Shown: positions 45,878 through 55,857 of the stretch, one piece after another
Layout of the letters: each line of letters begins with the position of its first letter
Numbering within the stretch: position 1 is the first letter of the stretch
Assembly (NCBI GenBank): GCA_027405735.1
Contig: JAPEHQ010000013.1
Coordinates: 806,001-870,000, forward strand
Length of the DNA: 64,000 nt
Direction: 5' to 3'
From: Mucor racemosus
Taxonomy: Eukaryota > Mucoromycota > Mucoromycetes > Mucorales > Mucoraceae
Notes under the pieces: generated by a model
The model's database searches: none
What the model saw: only the letters and a program-made list of their open reading frames with translations
What the model was told of the DNA's origin: nothing
Made by a program: the position numbers and the translations under genes

Positions 45878-47431
45878 TTACATTTTTCTTTTCCTTGATA
45901 TTCTTTTCATGATAAAGTCTTCCCAATCACTAGAAGTAACGATATCTTCTTCCAATTTTATATCATTCAATTCATTAAGAAGCTCTTCTTCTAATTCTCC
46001 ATCCATTTCTTTTTCATTGTTCTTGTCATTTTCTCTTGCTTCTATCTCTTCTGTACTTTCAGATCGAAAAACGAAATCATTTTCATCTTCAGGGTCAAAG
46101 TTCATCATTTCTATTTCATATCTGGATTTGGCTTCAAGAATAGCATTTAATTTACTGTAATTTAAAAAAACTCGTCTTTTCAAAGAAAGCATTGCAACGA
46201 GGAGGACAGCAAAGGAAGCACAGTGAGTCTCATCCTTGGGCATAGTAAATGATCCTTTTATGTACGTAATAAGGCGTTTGCTTGATATATACTTTGTTGC
46301 ATAGATGGTTAGTTTTAGTCCCTCCCACTGACAGGTAATTGCTTCCATTTGCTCCATAATCTTTGTGCTCCTTATCTTGTGATTCCACAGTTGAAGCATT
46401 GCGATCTGTAGTATTTTCCCTTTTTGAAGATCCGACTTCACTCCTTTTCTTCCAGGCTTCTCTTCAGCAGAAACATAATCGTTATTATCATTAATATTAC
46501 GTAAAATAAAGTCAACGCGCTGATTATCAATATTATTAAACTGCTTTGTCGTGTTTGAATAGCAATCGGCACGTTTTGATATGAACTTATCGTCACTAAG
46601 GAATATCTTGTCCCATATAAACGAATATACATTGGTGCGAAACCAAGATTCGTTGTGGTTAATGTTTGAAAGTTGTCTCGATGCCCATAACTCTGTAGCG
46701 TTAGCAAATGCCAGTCTTATGTATTTGCACATACAATCCATGTTTCTGTCTTTGTAAAACTTTTCCAATAAATCGTCAATGTCGTCTTTATTCTTGCATT
46801 TGCTTATGCTAATCAACATTTCTCTTTCTTTAGATGTTGCCAAGGGCTGTAGATCCAAATCAAGCTCACGTTTTAAGCCACTTACGAAAGGCTGATGTCT
46901 TTTAGATATTTTGTTGCTCGTGAAATCAAACTTTCCTTCTTCACCATATTCGTCGCATAAGTATTTCATTTTGTCAGCAGCTGTCATGTTAACAAACTGA
47001 GACAAATCATGTCGTGTTGTATCTGCTGGTGCTTCACTATTGAAATTGTTCATTTCCAATGTATTCATTTCCACTTCTTCTATGAATTGGGTCGAATATT
47101 GTGCTATCTTAACTAGTTTTTTTATTCTTGTAGCAGTACATATTTCGTATATGCACTGACTAAGGGATTCAATCTTTTCTTTTTCTTCACTGCCATCATC
47201 TACATTATTTCTTGCTTGATAGGCCTTCTGCACTTCTTCTATATATATATCGCCCAAAGTCTTTAGGTTGTCTTCAGAAGGTTTGAAACGAAGGTTGCGG
47301 TCGAACAATATTTTCAAAGCGTCTTCGTACTTCCAAGTTAAAAGAGGTGTTTTGGCCAAATATTCAGATATGATATTTTTTATGATTTGCTTATCTTCTA
47401 TCAAGTTGAGTACATTTGAGGAGCCTAACAT
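45878..47431 (-). CDS. Intronless protein with putative PD-(D/E)XK nuclease-like fold
   Basis: A single uninterrupted frame of 517 residues, unusual in a window where almost all genes are split. Residues 1-250 are mostly helical. NESWFRTNVYSFIWDKIF at 260-277 is followed by VDFIL (D307) and SAEEKPG (E323, E324, K325) and then a helical KSDLQKGKILQIAMLQLWN. The spacing D-x(15)-E-x-K after a predicted strand is that of PD-(D/E)XK nucleases. Large families of such proteins of unknown role occur in Mucoromycota. The C-terminal 70 residues are very acidic, ending in a basic RISRKRKM. The ATG is followed by codons without bias change. A role in mobile-element biology or as an effector is possible but only inferred. 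The nuclease assignment rests on motif spacing alone. Confidence 0.75.
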   Translation of the reverse strand: MLGSSNVLNLIEDKQIIKNIISEYLAKTPLLTWKYEDALKILFDRNLRFKPSEDNLKTLGDIYIEEVQKAYQARNNVDDGSEEKEKIESLSQCIYEICTATRIKKLVKIAQYSTQFIEEVEMNTLEMNNFNSEAPADTTRHDLSQFVNMTAADKMKYLCDEYGEEGKFDFTSNKISKRHQPFVSGLKRELDLDLQPLATSKEREMLISISKCKNKDDIDDLLEKFYKDRNMDCMCKYIRLAFANATELWASRQLSNINHNESWFRTNVYSFIWDKIFLSDDKFISKRADCYSNTTKQFNNIDNQRVDFILRNINDNNDYVSAEEKPGRKGVKSDLQKGKILQIAMLQLWNHKIRSTKIMEQMEAITCQWEGLKLTIYATKYISSKRLITYIKGSFTMPKDETHCASFAVLLVAMLSLKRRVFLNYSKLNAILEAKSRYEIEMMNFDPEDENDFVFRSESTEEIEARENDKNNEKEMDGELEEELLNELNDIKLEEDIVTSSDWEDFIMKRISRKRKM

Positions 47432-47770
47432 TTTGAATAATGATATAATTGAGAAAAAAAAAATATCAGTAAAAAATGAATTACACGCATAACCAGTTTT
47501 TTCTAACTGGACTCCAAGCCTGATGACGCCATAAGTTTTTTTTTTTTTTTTTTTTAAAAATCACCTCTTTTTTAAAATTAACGTTATCTTTATTATACCC
47601 CGTACCACTTTTTTTCTGCACTATAATCAGAGCAAGAAGCCATACGCTTCACGATTCACCAAGATAAGAAAGAACATATAAGATATTGCCATGATGCACT
47701 AATATTCTTTTTTACAGGCAATTTACTGCGGTTTCGCATTGTAGACAGTTCATCGTAACTCTCTTTTCTC
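47432..47770. other. Upstream region of the 517-residue gene
   Basis: Contains T19 at about 47537-47555 and no supported gene. Confidence 0.35.
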
Positions 47771-48745
47771 GTCAAGGTTAATGCTTGAGATGTGGGCTAA
47801 TTGGGGCAGTATCGTTAAGGCAGCTAACAAGCACTAGCTTTTTCTTTTTTGCTTTCCGTTTTCTTCAAGGTCAAGGTTAATGCTTGAGATGTGGGCTAAT
47901 TGGGGCAGCATCTGCAGCTGTTGATATGGGCTAATTGGGGCAGTATCGTTAAGGCAGCTAACAAGCACTAGCTTTTTCTTTTTTGCTTTCCGTTTTCTTC
48001 AAGGTCAAGGTTAATGCTTGAGATGTGGGCTAATTGGGGCAGCATCTGCAGCTGTTGATATGGGCTAATTGGGGCAGTATCGTTAAGGCAGCTAACAAGC
48101 ACTAGCTTTTTCTTCTTTGCTTTCCGTTTTCTTCAAGGTCAAGGTTAATGCTTGAGATGTGGGCTAATTGGGGCAGCATCTGCAGCTGTTGATATGGGCT
48201 AATTGGGGCAGTATCGTTAAGGCAGCTAACAAGCACTAGCTTTTTCTTTTTTGCTTTCCGTTTTCTTCAAGGTCAAGGTTAATGCTTGAGATGTGGGCTA
48301 ATTGGGGCAGCATCTGCAGCTGTTGATATGGGCTAATTGGGGCAGTATCGTTAAGGCAGCTAACAAGCACTAGCTTTTTCTTTTTTGCTTTCCGTTTTCT
48401 TCAAGGTCAAGGTTAATGCTTGAGATGTGGGCTAATTGGGGCAGCATCTGCAGCTGTTGATATGGGCTAATTGGGGCAGTATCGTTAAGGCAGCTAACAA
48501 GCACTAGCTTTTTCTTCTTTGCTTTCCGTTTTCTTCAAGGTCAAGGTTAATGCTTGAGATGTGGGCTAATTGGGGCAGCATCTGCAGCTGTTGATATGGG
48601 CTAATTGGGGCAGTATCGTTAAGGCAGCTAACAAGCACTAGCTTTTTCTTTTTTGCTTTCCGTTTTCTTCAAGGTCAAGGTTAATGCTTGAGATGTGGGC
48701 TGATTGGGGCAGTATCGTTAAGACGGTTAACAGGTACTAGCTTAT
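47771..48745 (+). repeat. 134-bp tandem repeat array (minisatellite)
   Basis: Unit starts recur at 47771, 47870, 48004, 48138, 48272, 48406, 48540 and 48674. The first unit is 99 bp, the next six are exactly 134 bp, and the last is partial. The 134-bp unit is the 99-bp unit plus a 35-bp internal addition that duplicates GGGCTAATTGGGGCAG. The six full units are almost identical; a C/T variant in the TTTTTCTTYTTTGC part reads T, C, T, T, C, T, which suggests a three-unit block (402 bp) was itself duplicated. 134 is not a multiple of three, so it is not coding. Confidence 0.95.
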
Positions 48746-48840
48746 TCTCGCCTTTTTCGTGTCAAAGATATTCCATTTTCTTAAAAGGATAGAAAGCGCC
48801 GTATGACTAACAGGAAATTATTTCAACATTATCTCGCTAG

Positions 48841-48948
48841 GAACTCCCAACTGAAAGTTCAGCCGAAGAAGTAAATCTGTTGAAAACTTTATATGATAAT
48901 ACAACCACTTGTTTGATCTTATGTGATGGCACATATAAACTTCCTTAA
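48841..48948 (+). pseudogene. Coding-like fragment right of the minisatellite
   Basis: After a CTAG acceptor-like site the plus strand reads ELPTESSAEEVNLLKTLYDN then TTTCLILCDGTYKLP and a stop: 35 codons with clear protein character. There is no start and no visible upstream exon, since the tandem array occupies that side. It may be the terminal exon of a gene whose front was replaced by the array, or a relic. Confidence 0.35.
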
Positions 48949-49405
48949 TGGATCACCCTGTTTGTTGTGTTGTAAAGACATAATATTCACTACATAATAG
49001 CAGTTACAAAGTAATATATAATATACGTATTAATATTATAAGCGTACGCATTAGTAAGACTGTTAGTCTAAAACATCATTATTTCCATTAGAACAAATTA
49101 TCTAATTTTGATATCACTAAAATTATTGAATATCCACATATCTTTAATTTCTAGAATATTAGAAAATTCTAAATAGTATGATGAATCTCAGATGATATTA
49201 CACTTAAATCAAATTATAGAATAATAATAATAATAATAAATGATGATGAACCAAAACACACAAGTTTGAGAAGTCCATATTCTTAGAGGCGGCGGTTGAG
49301 CATATTGCCTTCATCGATTATGTCTTGAGTTTTTAATTTTTTTATCTTGATCACTAAAAAATTTGTCAGCAATTACCCAGTCCCTACATTTGTGTGCATA
49401 AGAAA
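48949..49405. other. Intergenic before the hydroquinone reductase gene
   Basis: AT-rich; an AAT microsatellite at about 49220-49240. No gene. Confidence 0.35.
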
Positions 49406-50872
49406 ATGATGCAATTGACCAAAACGCAAAGTATAAAGCAAATGTCTCGTCTTTCTATACTAGTTTTTTCTTTTCTTCTAATGTATTTACTTTCAAGAGT
49501 TTTTTCTTTCAAGCAAACTCTTTCAAAACAAATCTCTGTATCTTCTACTGCATTTTTATTCAGAAAAACCATGTCTACCAACGCTGCTTCCGATGATAAG
49601 CCTGCCATTCTTAATTGGGCTTCCAAAGATGGCGAATTCAGACGTCAACAGTCTACTTTCCGTGATACTATTGAAGCTGATCCCAATGCAAAATTTGCTG
49701 CTGAACCGTAAGTCTTACACATAATCAGTTGGTCTGGTAAGATTGACATTTTCTATAGTGATCGTTATCATTTGTATATTTCTTGGGCTTGTCCTTGGGT
49801 AAGTTATTTATAATGCTTTGGAATGTGTTGCATTGATAACTGATTTAGCATGTATCTGTAGGCTCATCGTACTGCTTTAGTTCGTCAACTCAAGGGACTA
49901 GACAAATTAATCGGTCTCTCTGTTGTTGATTACTTGATGTTGGATAAGGGATGGAAGTTTTCTACTACTGAAGAGTGTCCCGGTGCTATTCCTGATACCA
50001 TCAATAATGCTCAACACGTTCGTGATTTATACTTCAAGGTCAATCCTGAATACGAAGGTCGTTTTACAGTTCCAATTTTATGGGATAAGAAGCTCAATAC
50101 TATTGTTAACAATGAAAGCTCAGAAATTATTCGTATGTTTAATACTGCATTTAACCAGTACTTGAGCAAGGAACAAGCCGAAATCAATTACTATCCCGAG
50201 TCTCTTCGCAAGGAAATTGATGAAATCAATGAATGGATTTACGATACTATTAATAATGGTGTTTACAAATCTGGTTTCGCTACTACTCAAGCTGCTTGTA
50301 AGTTTTACATTTCAGAGTACGCCGCATGATTAGATGGATCTGACTAATCCTTTTTTTTTTTTTTTTTTTTTTTTGATATGCAGATGAAAAAAACGTTTAT
50401 CCCTTGTTTGAATCTTTGGATCGTGTTGAAAAGATACTCGAAGGAAAGAAGTACTTGATCCAAGATACTTTTACTGAGGCTGATATTCGTTTATTCACTA
50501 CCATTGTCAGGTACATTTGAATGTTTTTGAGTGAGAAAAAAACCCCACACTAATAATATTTTTTGATATTTAGATTTGATCCCGTTTATTTTGGTCATTT
50601 CAAATGTAATATTGGTAGCATTGAACACAATTATCCCAATATCTTGAAGTGGGCTCGTCGTATTTATCAAAAACCTGGTGGTGAGTCATTTATGTATATA
50701 AACAATTCGTGTATACTTTTGGTATTAACAAATTTTTTTTTTACTAGTTAAAGAAACTGTAAACATGGATCACATTAAGGGTCATTACTACAAGTCTCAT
50801 AGACAAATCAACCCTACTCAAGTTGTCCCTGTTGGAAATGGACCTGATCTTGATGTTCATGTTGACCAATAA
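49406..50872 (+). CDS. Glutathionyl-hydroquinone reductase (Xi-class GST, ECM4/GTO type)
   Basis: Six exons: 49406-49707, 49759-49798, 49862-50297, 50384-50510, 50574-50680 and 50748-50872. From the ATG at 49571 (MSTNAA, good A at -3) the protein is 323 residues; from the first ATG at 49406 it gains a 55-residue leader with a hydrophobic stretch and Lys/Arg/Ser-rich part. The active-site block is WACPWAHR with Cys57 (short form), the hallmark of glutathionyl-hydroquinone reductases; FTVPILWDKK and NNESSEIIRM are the glutathione-binding segments, and the C-terminal domain contains FTEADIRLF, VYFGHFKCN and DHIKGHYYKSH, all typical. It reduces glutathionyl-quinones with glutathione. Two starts may produce cytosolic and organellar forms. 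The fourth exon is preceded by an intron with a T24 tract. Confidence 0.93.
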
Positions 50873-51081
50873 ACCCCCAAACCAACCTCCGTTTTGTACA
50901 AATAATAAATATCAATAAATAAAAATAGTTTCGTGTTACCACACACAAAATGGAAAGGAAACGTAATGTAAAGAAAAGGGGAAAAACTTTATAGTTTTTA
51001 TCAAATAATCAAGTTTTATATAATGTTTTGATAGAAATATCTTTAAAAAAATCTTGATGAAAAAATATATGGATTATGTAT
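50873..51081. other. Convergent 3' flanks
   Basis: 209 bp between two convergent stop codons; AATAAA-type signals on the plus side at about 50904-50924. Nothing else. Confidence 0.4.
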
Positions 51082-51575
51082 TTACACGCCTTCCATTTGA
51101 CCATCCAACTCGTCCATTTCAGCCTTGGCAGCTTGATACTTGGCTTCCAAATCAGCATTCTTCTTGTCCCATACAGCAATTTCTTGTTCAATCTTAACAG
51201 CCTTCTTGCCAAGTTGTTCAGCACGCAAATCAGCCTCACGGAAGCTAAAATAAAATTAATATGGAACCTCTCTATCTCACACGTATATACAAACTTACTC
51301 AGTAGTAGCCTGCTTCAAGTTAATTTCAGCAGCCTCAAGAGTTTCTTCCAACTCCTTGGCACGAGCTGAAAGGTTATTTAACTCCTCATCCTTTTGCTCA
51401 TGTTCAGCCTCAAGTGCCTTGGACTTTTCTTCCAACTCTGTAGCACGCTTATTGGCAGCCTCAGCTTCTGAACGAAGGGTATTAAGTTTCTTTTTTTAAT
51501 CGAAAGAAAAATAAGTATACTTCTCTCTAGATAGATATTTATCCTCTTTAAGCTTACCTCTCTGAATTTTTCCAT
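51082..51575 (-). CDS. Tropomyosin, short fungal form (123 residues)
   Basis: Exons 51575-51558, 51489-51299 and 51244-51082; introns 68 and 54 nt. The 123-residue product is an uninterrupted coiled coil: MEKFREKLNTLRSEAEAANK at the start and AEMDELDGQMEGV at the end, without prolines or glycines in the middle apart from one Gly. The N-terminus M-[ED]-K-[FL]-R-E-K and the end match the fission yeast Cdc8 family. Tropomyosin polymerises head to tail along actin filaments. Known fungal forms are 161 residues (four actin periods) or 199 (five); this one is 38 shorter than 161, which fits three periods. The introns are too short to hide a missing exon. Small first exons (6 codons) are common in fungal cytoskeletal genes. 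Confidence 0.88.
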
Positions 51576-53773
51576 TTTATATAATTATTTTTGATTAAAT
51601 ATAAAAAGAAAAGAGAAAAAAGATAAAATAGGAGCACCCAAATGTTATTAAAAAGGCTCGGATTCCCTTTAGGTCATTAGCAGCGGGCCTGATAATTAGA
51701 ATGTGATCGTTTCCTATTTTACATGTATTGGCACATTATTTATCTCTCTCCATTGGTTGAGTAATGAAAGAGGGCTTTGTCTGTAATGTAGACACATGAA
51801 TTTGAATCCAATCCCGAATCAAGGGGCTGCTATGTATACACTAAATCCAAGTTATTATATATAAAGAAATTGATCAAATAATTCGAGTGCATTGTGGTTG
51901 TAAGGTGTATAAATGAATAACGTTTATGTGGTTGTGTTTATTGCGGACGTCTCACAATCTGATATGTTGAAAGCCCATGTACACAGACAACACAAGGTTA
52001 ATTTGAGGTTTCAAGTCATGTTGCCATAACTCCCACTTGATACTTTTAGATGCAAATCATTAACATGAGCTTCTTTTTATGTCGTAGTCTGATTTATATA
52101 CAAATTGCATACCTTCCTAGATATTGATTTGCTTAAAGCAACGGGTTTTCTAATTACAAAATCTTAATCCAGGGCGGACGAATGTTGTTGTCCTGATTGG
52201 ATTTTCCTTCAATAAAATCAAAATATTGATGAAAAAATACAATCAAAATATGCCCCTTTTTTAAATATATATTTTCGTATCATTTTGATTAAAATACATT
52301 CATGCTTATTGTTAGTTCACTCCACTTTTTGAAAGTTGGTCGCTGATATTTGGCACGAGAATTGGTTCAAATCCCGTAAATGGCATTACATGCATTTGAC
52401 ATGCATTTGAAAGAATTATTACATTTCCGCCGATGAATTTATAAAACTTAAATCTGCATCTTTTGTACGCAAACTTTATGATACTGCTCAAATTTCCTCA
52501 GTGAAAATTATTTGCAATTTAAACATGAAAATAGTTCAGTTATCTGGAAATTACTATATTTTTATGGTGGCTCATACTCAAACATGTTTTAATCTCATGC
52601 ATTGTACAATAACGGCCATTTTTTATCAGTATATACTCAGATAAATTGTTCCGTTTTCCATTTGAGAAAAGATAAATGAATTATATAAAAGCATAGGTAT
52701 GCCAAAGTTTGTTATTGTCTATTTTCGATCTTCCTTAAAATTTAAAATTAATGAAATCAGCGCACTTGGCAGCTAGCATCTTGCAATTTGTTTCATTAAT
52801 TATTCCATATTTTTCAAAACTAAAAACTATACATATATAGCCAGTTGATAGGGCTGTCTACAATTTTAATTACTAACTATTGACTACCCAGTGAGACACT
52901 GAGTTTACAATAATAAAATAAAGGTTTACGATTATATTATATTATGGTAAAATTTCGCGTACAGTTGCCCAAATTAATATTAGAATTCAAATTCTTTGAA
53001 GCATTATATAGATATACGTAATAAAAATTGCACTTTAACTTTGATTATACATAAAGAGGGCGTCTACTTTTTAATTTCGGTAGCTGTCATTGTCGTTATG
53101 CTGGCTTTGGCTGATTTAGCGCTATCTTTAATTTTAGATGATCCACCATGCTATAAAGTCCACTTGGAAAAGTGGGCGTTTGCTTCTTACGATTTAACCA
53201 ATAAATTAATATGATGCTACAATTATAGATCTAAGTACTGTTACAGCTGTAGCATATATTTTGAAAATTTCAGTCTACTTGGTTCAATATTTAATGAATA
53301 AAAGCATTTTTCCAGTCTCTTTATTTTCTTTCAGGCAGAGGAAGGGAGGTTTCATTTCAAAAGTGTTGCTAAACTCTTCCAAAAACAGCTCCTAGCTAAT
53401 GAAATCAAGATATATTATTTGTATACATACTACGCATTAAATGTAAGTTCAATATTCAATTTCGGACCATTATTTGATTTTATAAAAGTCTTCAAAGAAT
53501 ACCTGAAACAACCCATACTAGCATTGGTGTTGATCCGGGTTTTGCCAGCCAAATTTGCTAGTATAATCTGGTCTCGACAACAACCCTAACCCATACAAAA
53601 TAGTTTAAACAAATATACACGAACTTTCATTTTCTCATTTTCACAGTAACTCGGGAGGGATGACACTTTTTCTACTCTGTATATCAGCATTATTAGAGGT
53701 ACCTACAATTGCAACGGGGGCTTATTTATTTGGACCCATATCGGGCGAGAACTGGTAGGCGTACGGTCCTTAA
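51576..53773. other. Intergenic, about 2.2 kb, few recognisable features
   Basis: No gene supported. The tropomyosin promoter lies at the left. A segment at 53545-53590 matches 20320-20390 (GTTTTGCCAGCCAAATTTGC and a following CTCGACAACA), likely a shared relic of a DNA transposon end. A GC-richer patch lies at 53690-53770 directly before the LTR. Confidence 0.3.
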
Positions 53774-54019
53774 TGTTGCGTCCACAAGTCTGTGTGCATC
53801 CCTTGGTTAAGATTACGACACAGTTTAATATGTTAAGTTCTACATTGCTGTATATTGCATTATAGCTCAGTTTATACTGTACGTATTAAGGAATGTGAAA
53901 CTAGTGTGCGTCACCGAAGCTTGATTGGATATATATATATATATATATATAAAAATTCATTTTAGATTAGTAATATAATTAGAGAATGTGAATATAAAAG
54001 AAGATGCTTTGATCTTATA
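53774..54019 (+). mobile_element. Truncated LTR (copy of the one at 33979)
   Basis: Begins TGTTGCGTCC and follows the first LTR through the TATATA run and GAATATAAAAGAAG to GATCTTATA, where similarity ends abruptly; the CAACA end is missing. Its loss coincides with unrelated sequence rich in CAAGC/GAGC motifs. Confidence 0.6.
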
Positions 54020-54944
54020 CTACTGTAAACTCGAATCGAAGCCTAATCCTATCTATATTCATGAAGAGTGGCAGCGTACTTGGATCAATACTCACAGCGA
54101 TGGTAGTTAAATTGTTTTCAACAAAAATGCGCAGTAAGCTATAGTTGCACTTTGGCAATGGTTTCCTCGACACTAGCGTTAGCAAAATGATCGAGTCCAA
54201 GCGAGCGCAAGCAGTTTCAACAAGCATTTGCCTTTCCTAAAATATTTGAAAATTACTCAAGCAAGCTCGGGCCTAAGCAACAGCTCGTCGAGCAGTTGTA
54301 TATTGAGCATTTTCAATTTTGAAAGCAAGCAACCAAGTATAAATCAAGCATTATATCTAATTTTTCAAAAAGTCAAGAAAGTCGAGCACGAACACATAGG
54401 CAAGCAAGTAAATCCAAGTGCAAGCACAAGCATTGTACTATATATTTTTAGCCTGATATTAATTCAAAATTTGTTGTACTTTGACATTTTTACAGCTAAA
54501 ACTGCGTAAATTGAATAAATTTGCCATGTATTACATTATTTCTCACTTAACTTGAACGCAGCCAAGCAAGCAATTCAAAGCAAGTGATACCCTGAAAAGG
54601 CGCAATTCAAGCGAGCCCAAGTATACGGCTCGCGCGCTTTTTTATGTTCGCATTGCTCGATTGCAATTACTAGCGTTCATGGTGGAAATGATAATGATCA
54701 ATCCAGGAGCGATGTAAGACGAAACGCTACTCAACAAAATAAAGCTCTTAGTCTCGTATGTGATCAATTGAAAAAATCTACGAATGATTTTAAAGAGGCC
54801 GTAAAGTATGATATTAATCAATTATCAAAAAGAATACTTTGAAGGACGACAAGTTGAATGCAAGGTTAGATATCCTTTACCGTCTCGTAGAAAGTAGAAA
54901 TCTTTCAATCGATGAAGTTTTCGAATAATCCAAAAAGATACAAG
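54020..54944. other. CAAGC-rich insertion and unassigned sequence
   Basis: The stretch 54180-54640 is full of AAGCAAGC and AAGCGAGC motifs in both orientations and ends with a CTCGCGCGC block; it replaces the sequence that follows the LTR in copy B1 and is probably a small non-autonomous DNA element. The part 54670-54944 holds a broken coding-like segment described separately. Confidence 0.3.
54670..54944 (+). pseudogene. Frameshifted coding-like remnant
   Basis: One frame reads DVRRNATQQNKALSLVCDQL, then KKSTNDFKEAVKYDINQLSK and RIL before a stop; the next frame continues KDDKLNARLDILYRLVESRN then LSIDEVFE and a stop. Both look like helical protein sequence, with a frameshift at about 54840 between them. 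It abuts the left edge of repeat copy B2. The source gene was not recognised; a mobile-element protein is possible. Confidence 0.4.
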
Positions 54945-55494
54945 AAGCACTACGGCCAACCTGTGCTGCACAAGATGATTTCGTTGTGCCCAGGTGGGCT
55001 GCACACTATAGCTTGAGCTGTTGTGCCGACTGAATATGGTTAAAACGATAACAATATGCACATGGGAACAACAAAAGAAACCGCACACGAGCACAACGCT
55101 AACCCTGTATATGCAGAATTATAGATTCTGCCCATGTGCATGACACTAATCCCATATGTGCATAATAGTAGAATTGCCCATAAGCATATCCTTATCCCTA
55201 TTGTATTTGTGCATCATAATAATAAACTTTGACCATGAGCATAATGAGCTAATCGTATGGGCACAAATTGGTTTGTACATAAACATAGTGCCGTTCCCCA
55301 AATTCCATTGTATTTTTTTTTTACTGGGATGGGTTTTTAAATCACATTTATTTTTATTAATATAAATTATAGACAATACATTTCAATGCGTTGTTGATGT
55401 AGAGCAATAGAGCAATACATGTAAGAACCAATATATTTACGATTATCATTATTTGTAAATATGTTTATAGCTATACAGGAATGTTTACAACAAC

Positions 55495-55857
55495 TAGGAA
55501 TGGGCTTCGATTCGAGTTTGAATCGAGTTTTAACGGAAACGGCCATTCGATTCGAGTTGGAAAACGGCCCGTTCTTTTGTAACCCAGATAAAAAACGGGG
55601 TGGGAGCAAGTATTGGTTTGCCTTAAGGAGGCTGTTAATAGCAACCTTGTCAAGTTAATATGGGATTATGAATCGATAATAGCATATTTGACAGTTTCAC
55701 AACTTGAAATATTTTTTCAATCCTGTTTTCGAGCTTAGCTAACAAAAAAAGAAAAGAAGAAACTCGAATACCCTCATTCGAGTTTGCATAAAAAACGGCC
55801 CGTTAAAGCAGTCAAACTCGGTTAACCGTAATACGATGCGTTGTTTGTGAAATCCTA
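55495..55857 (+). mobile_element. hAT-like miniature element with 8-bp target duplication
   Basis: 363 bp starting TAGGAATGGG and ending ATCCTA, flanked on both sides by ACAACAAC (55487-55494 and 55858-55865). The same place in copies B1 and B3 is uninterrupted, so the empty site is known. TAGG/CCTA ends and 8-bp duplications are typical of the hAT superfamily. Inside are inverted AACGGCCCGTT and repeated TTCGAGTTTGAATCGAG motifs near both ends. It has no transposase and must rely on one elsewhere. Confidence 0.85.

Noticed and set aside
47771..48745. CRISPR-like array
   Set aside because: The units are contiguous 134-bp tandem copies without unique spacers, in a eukaryotic genome.
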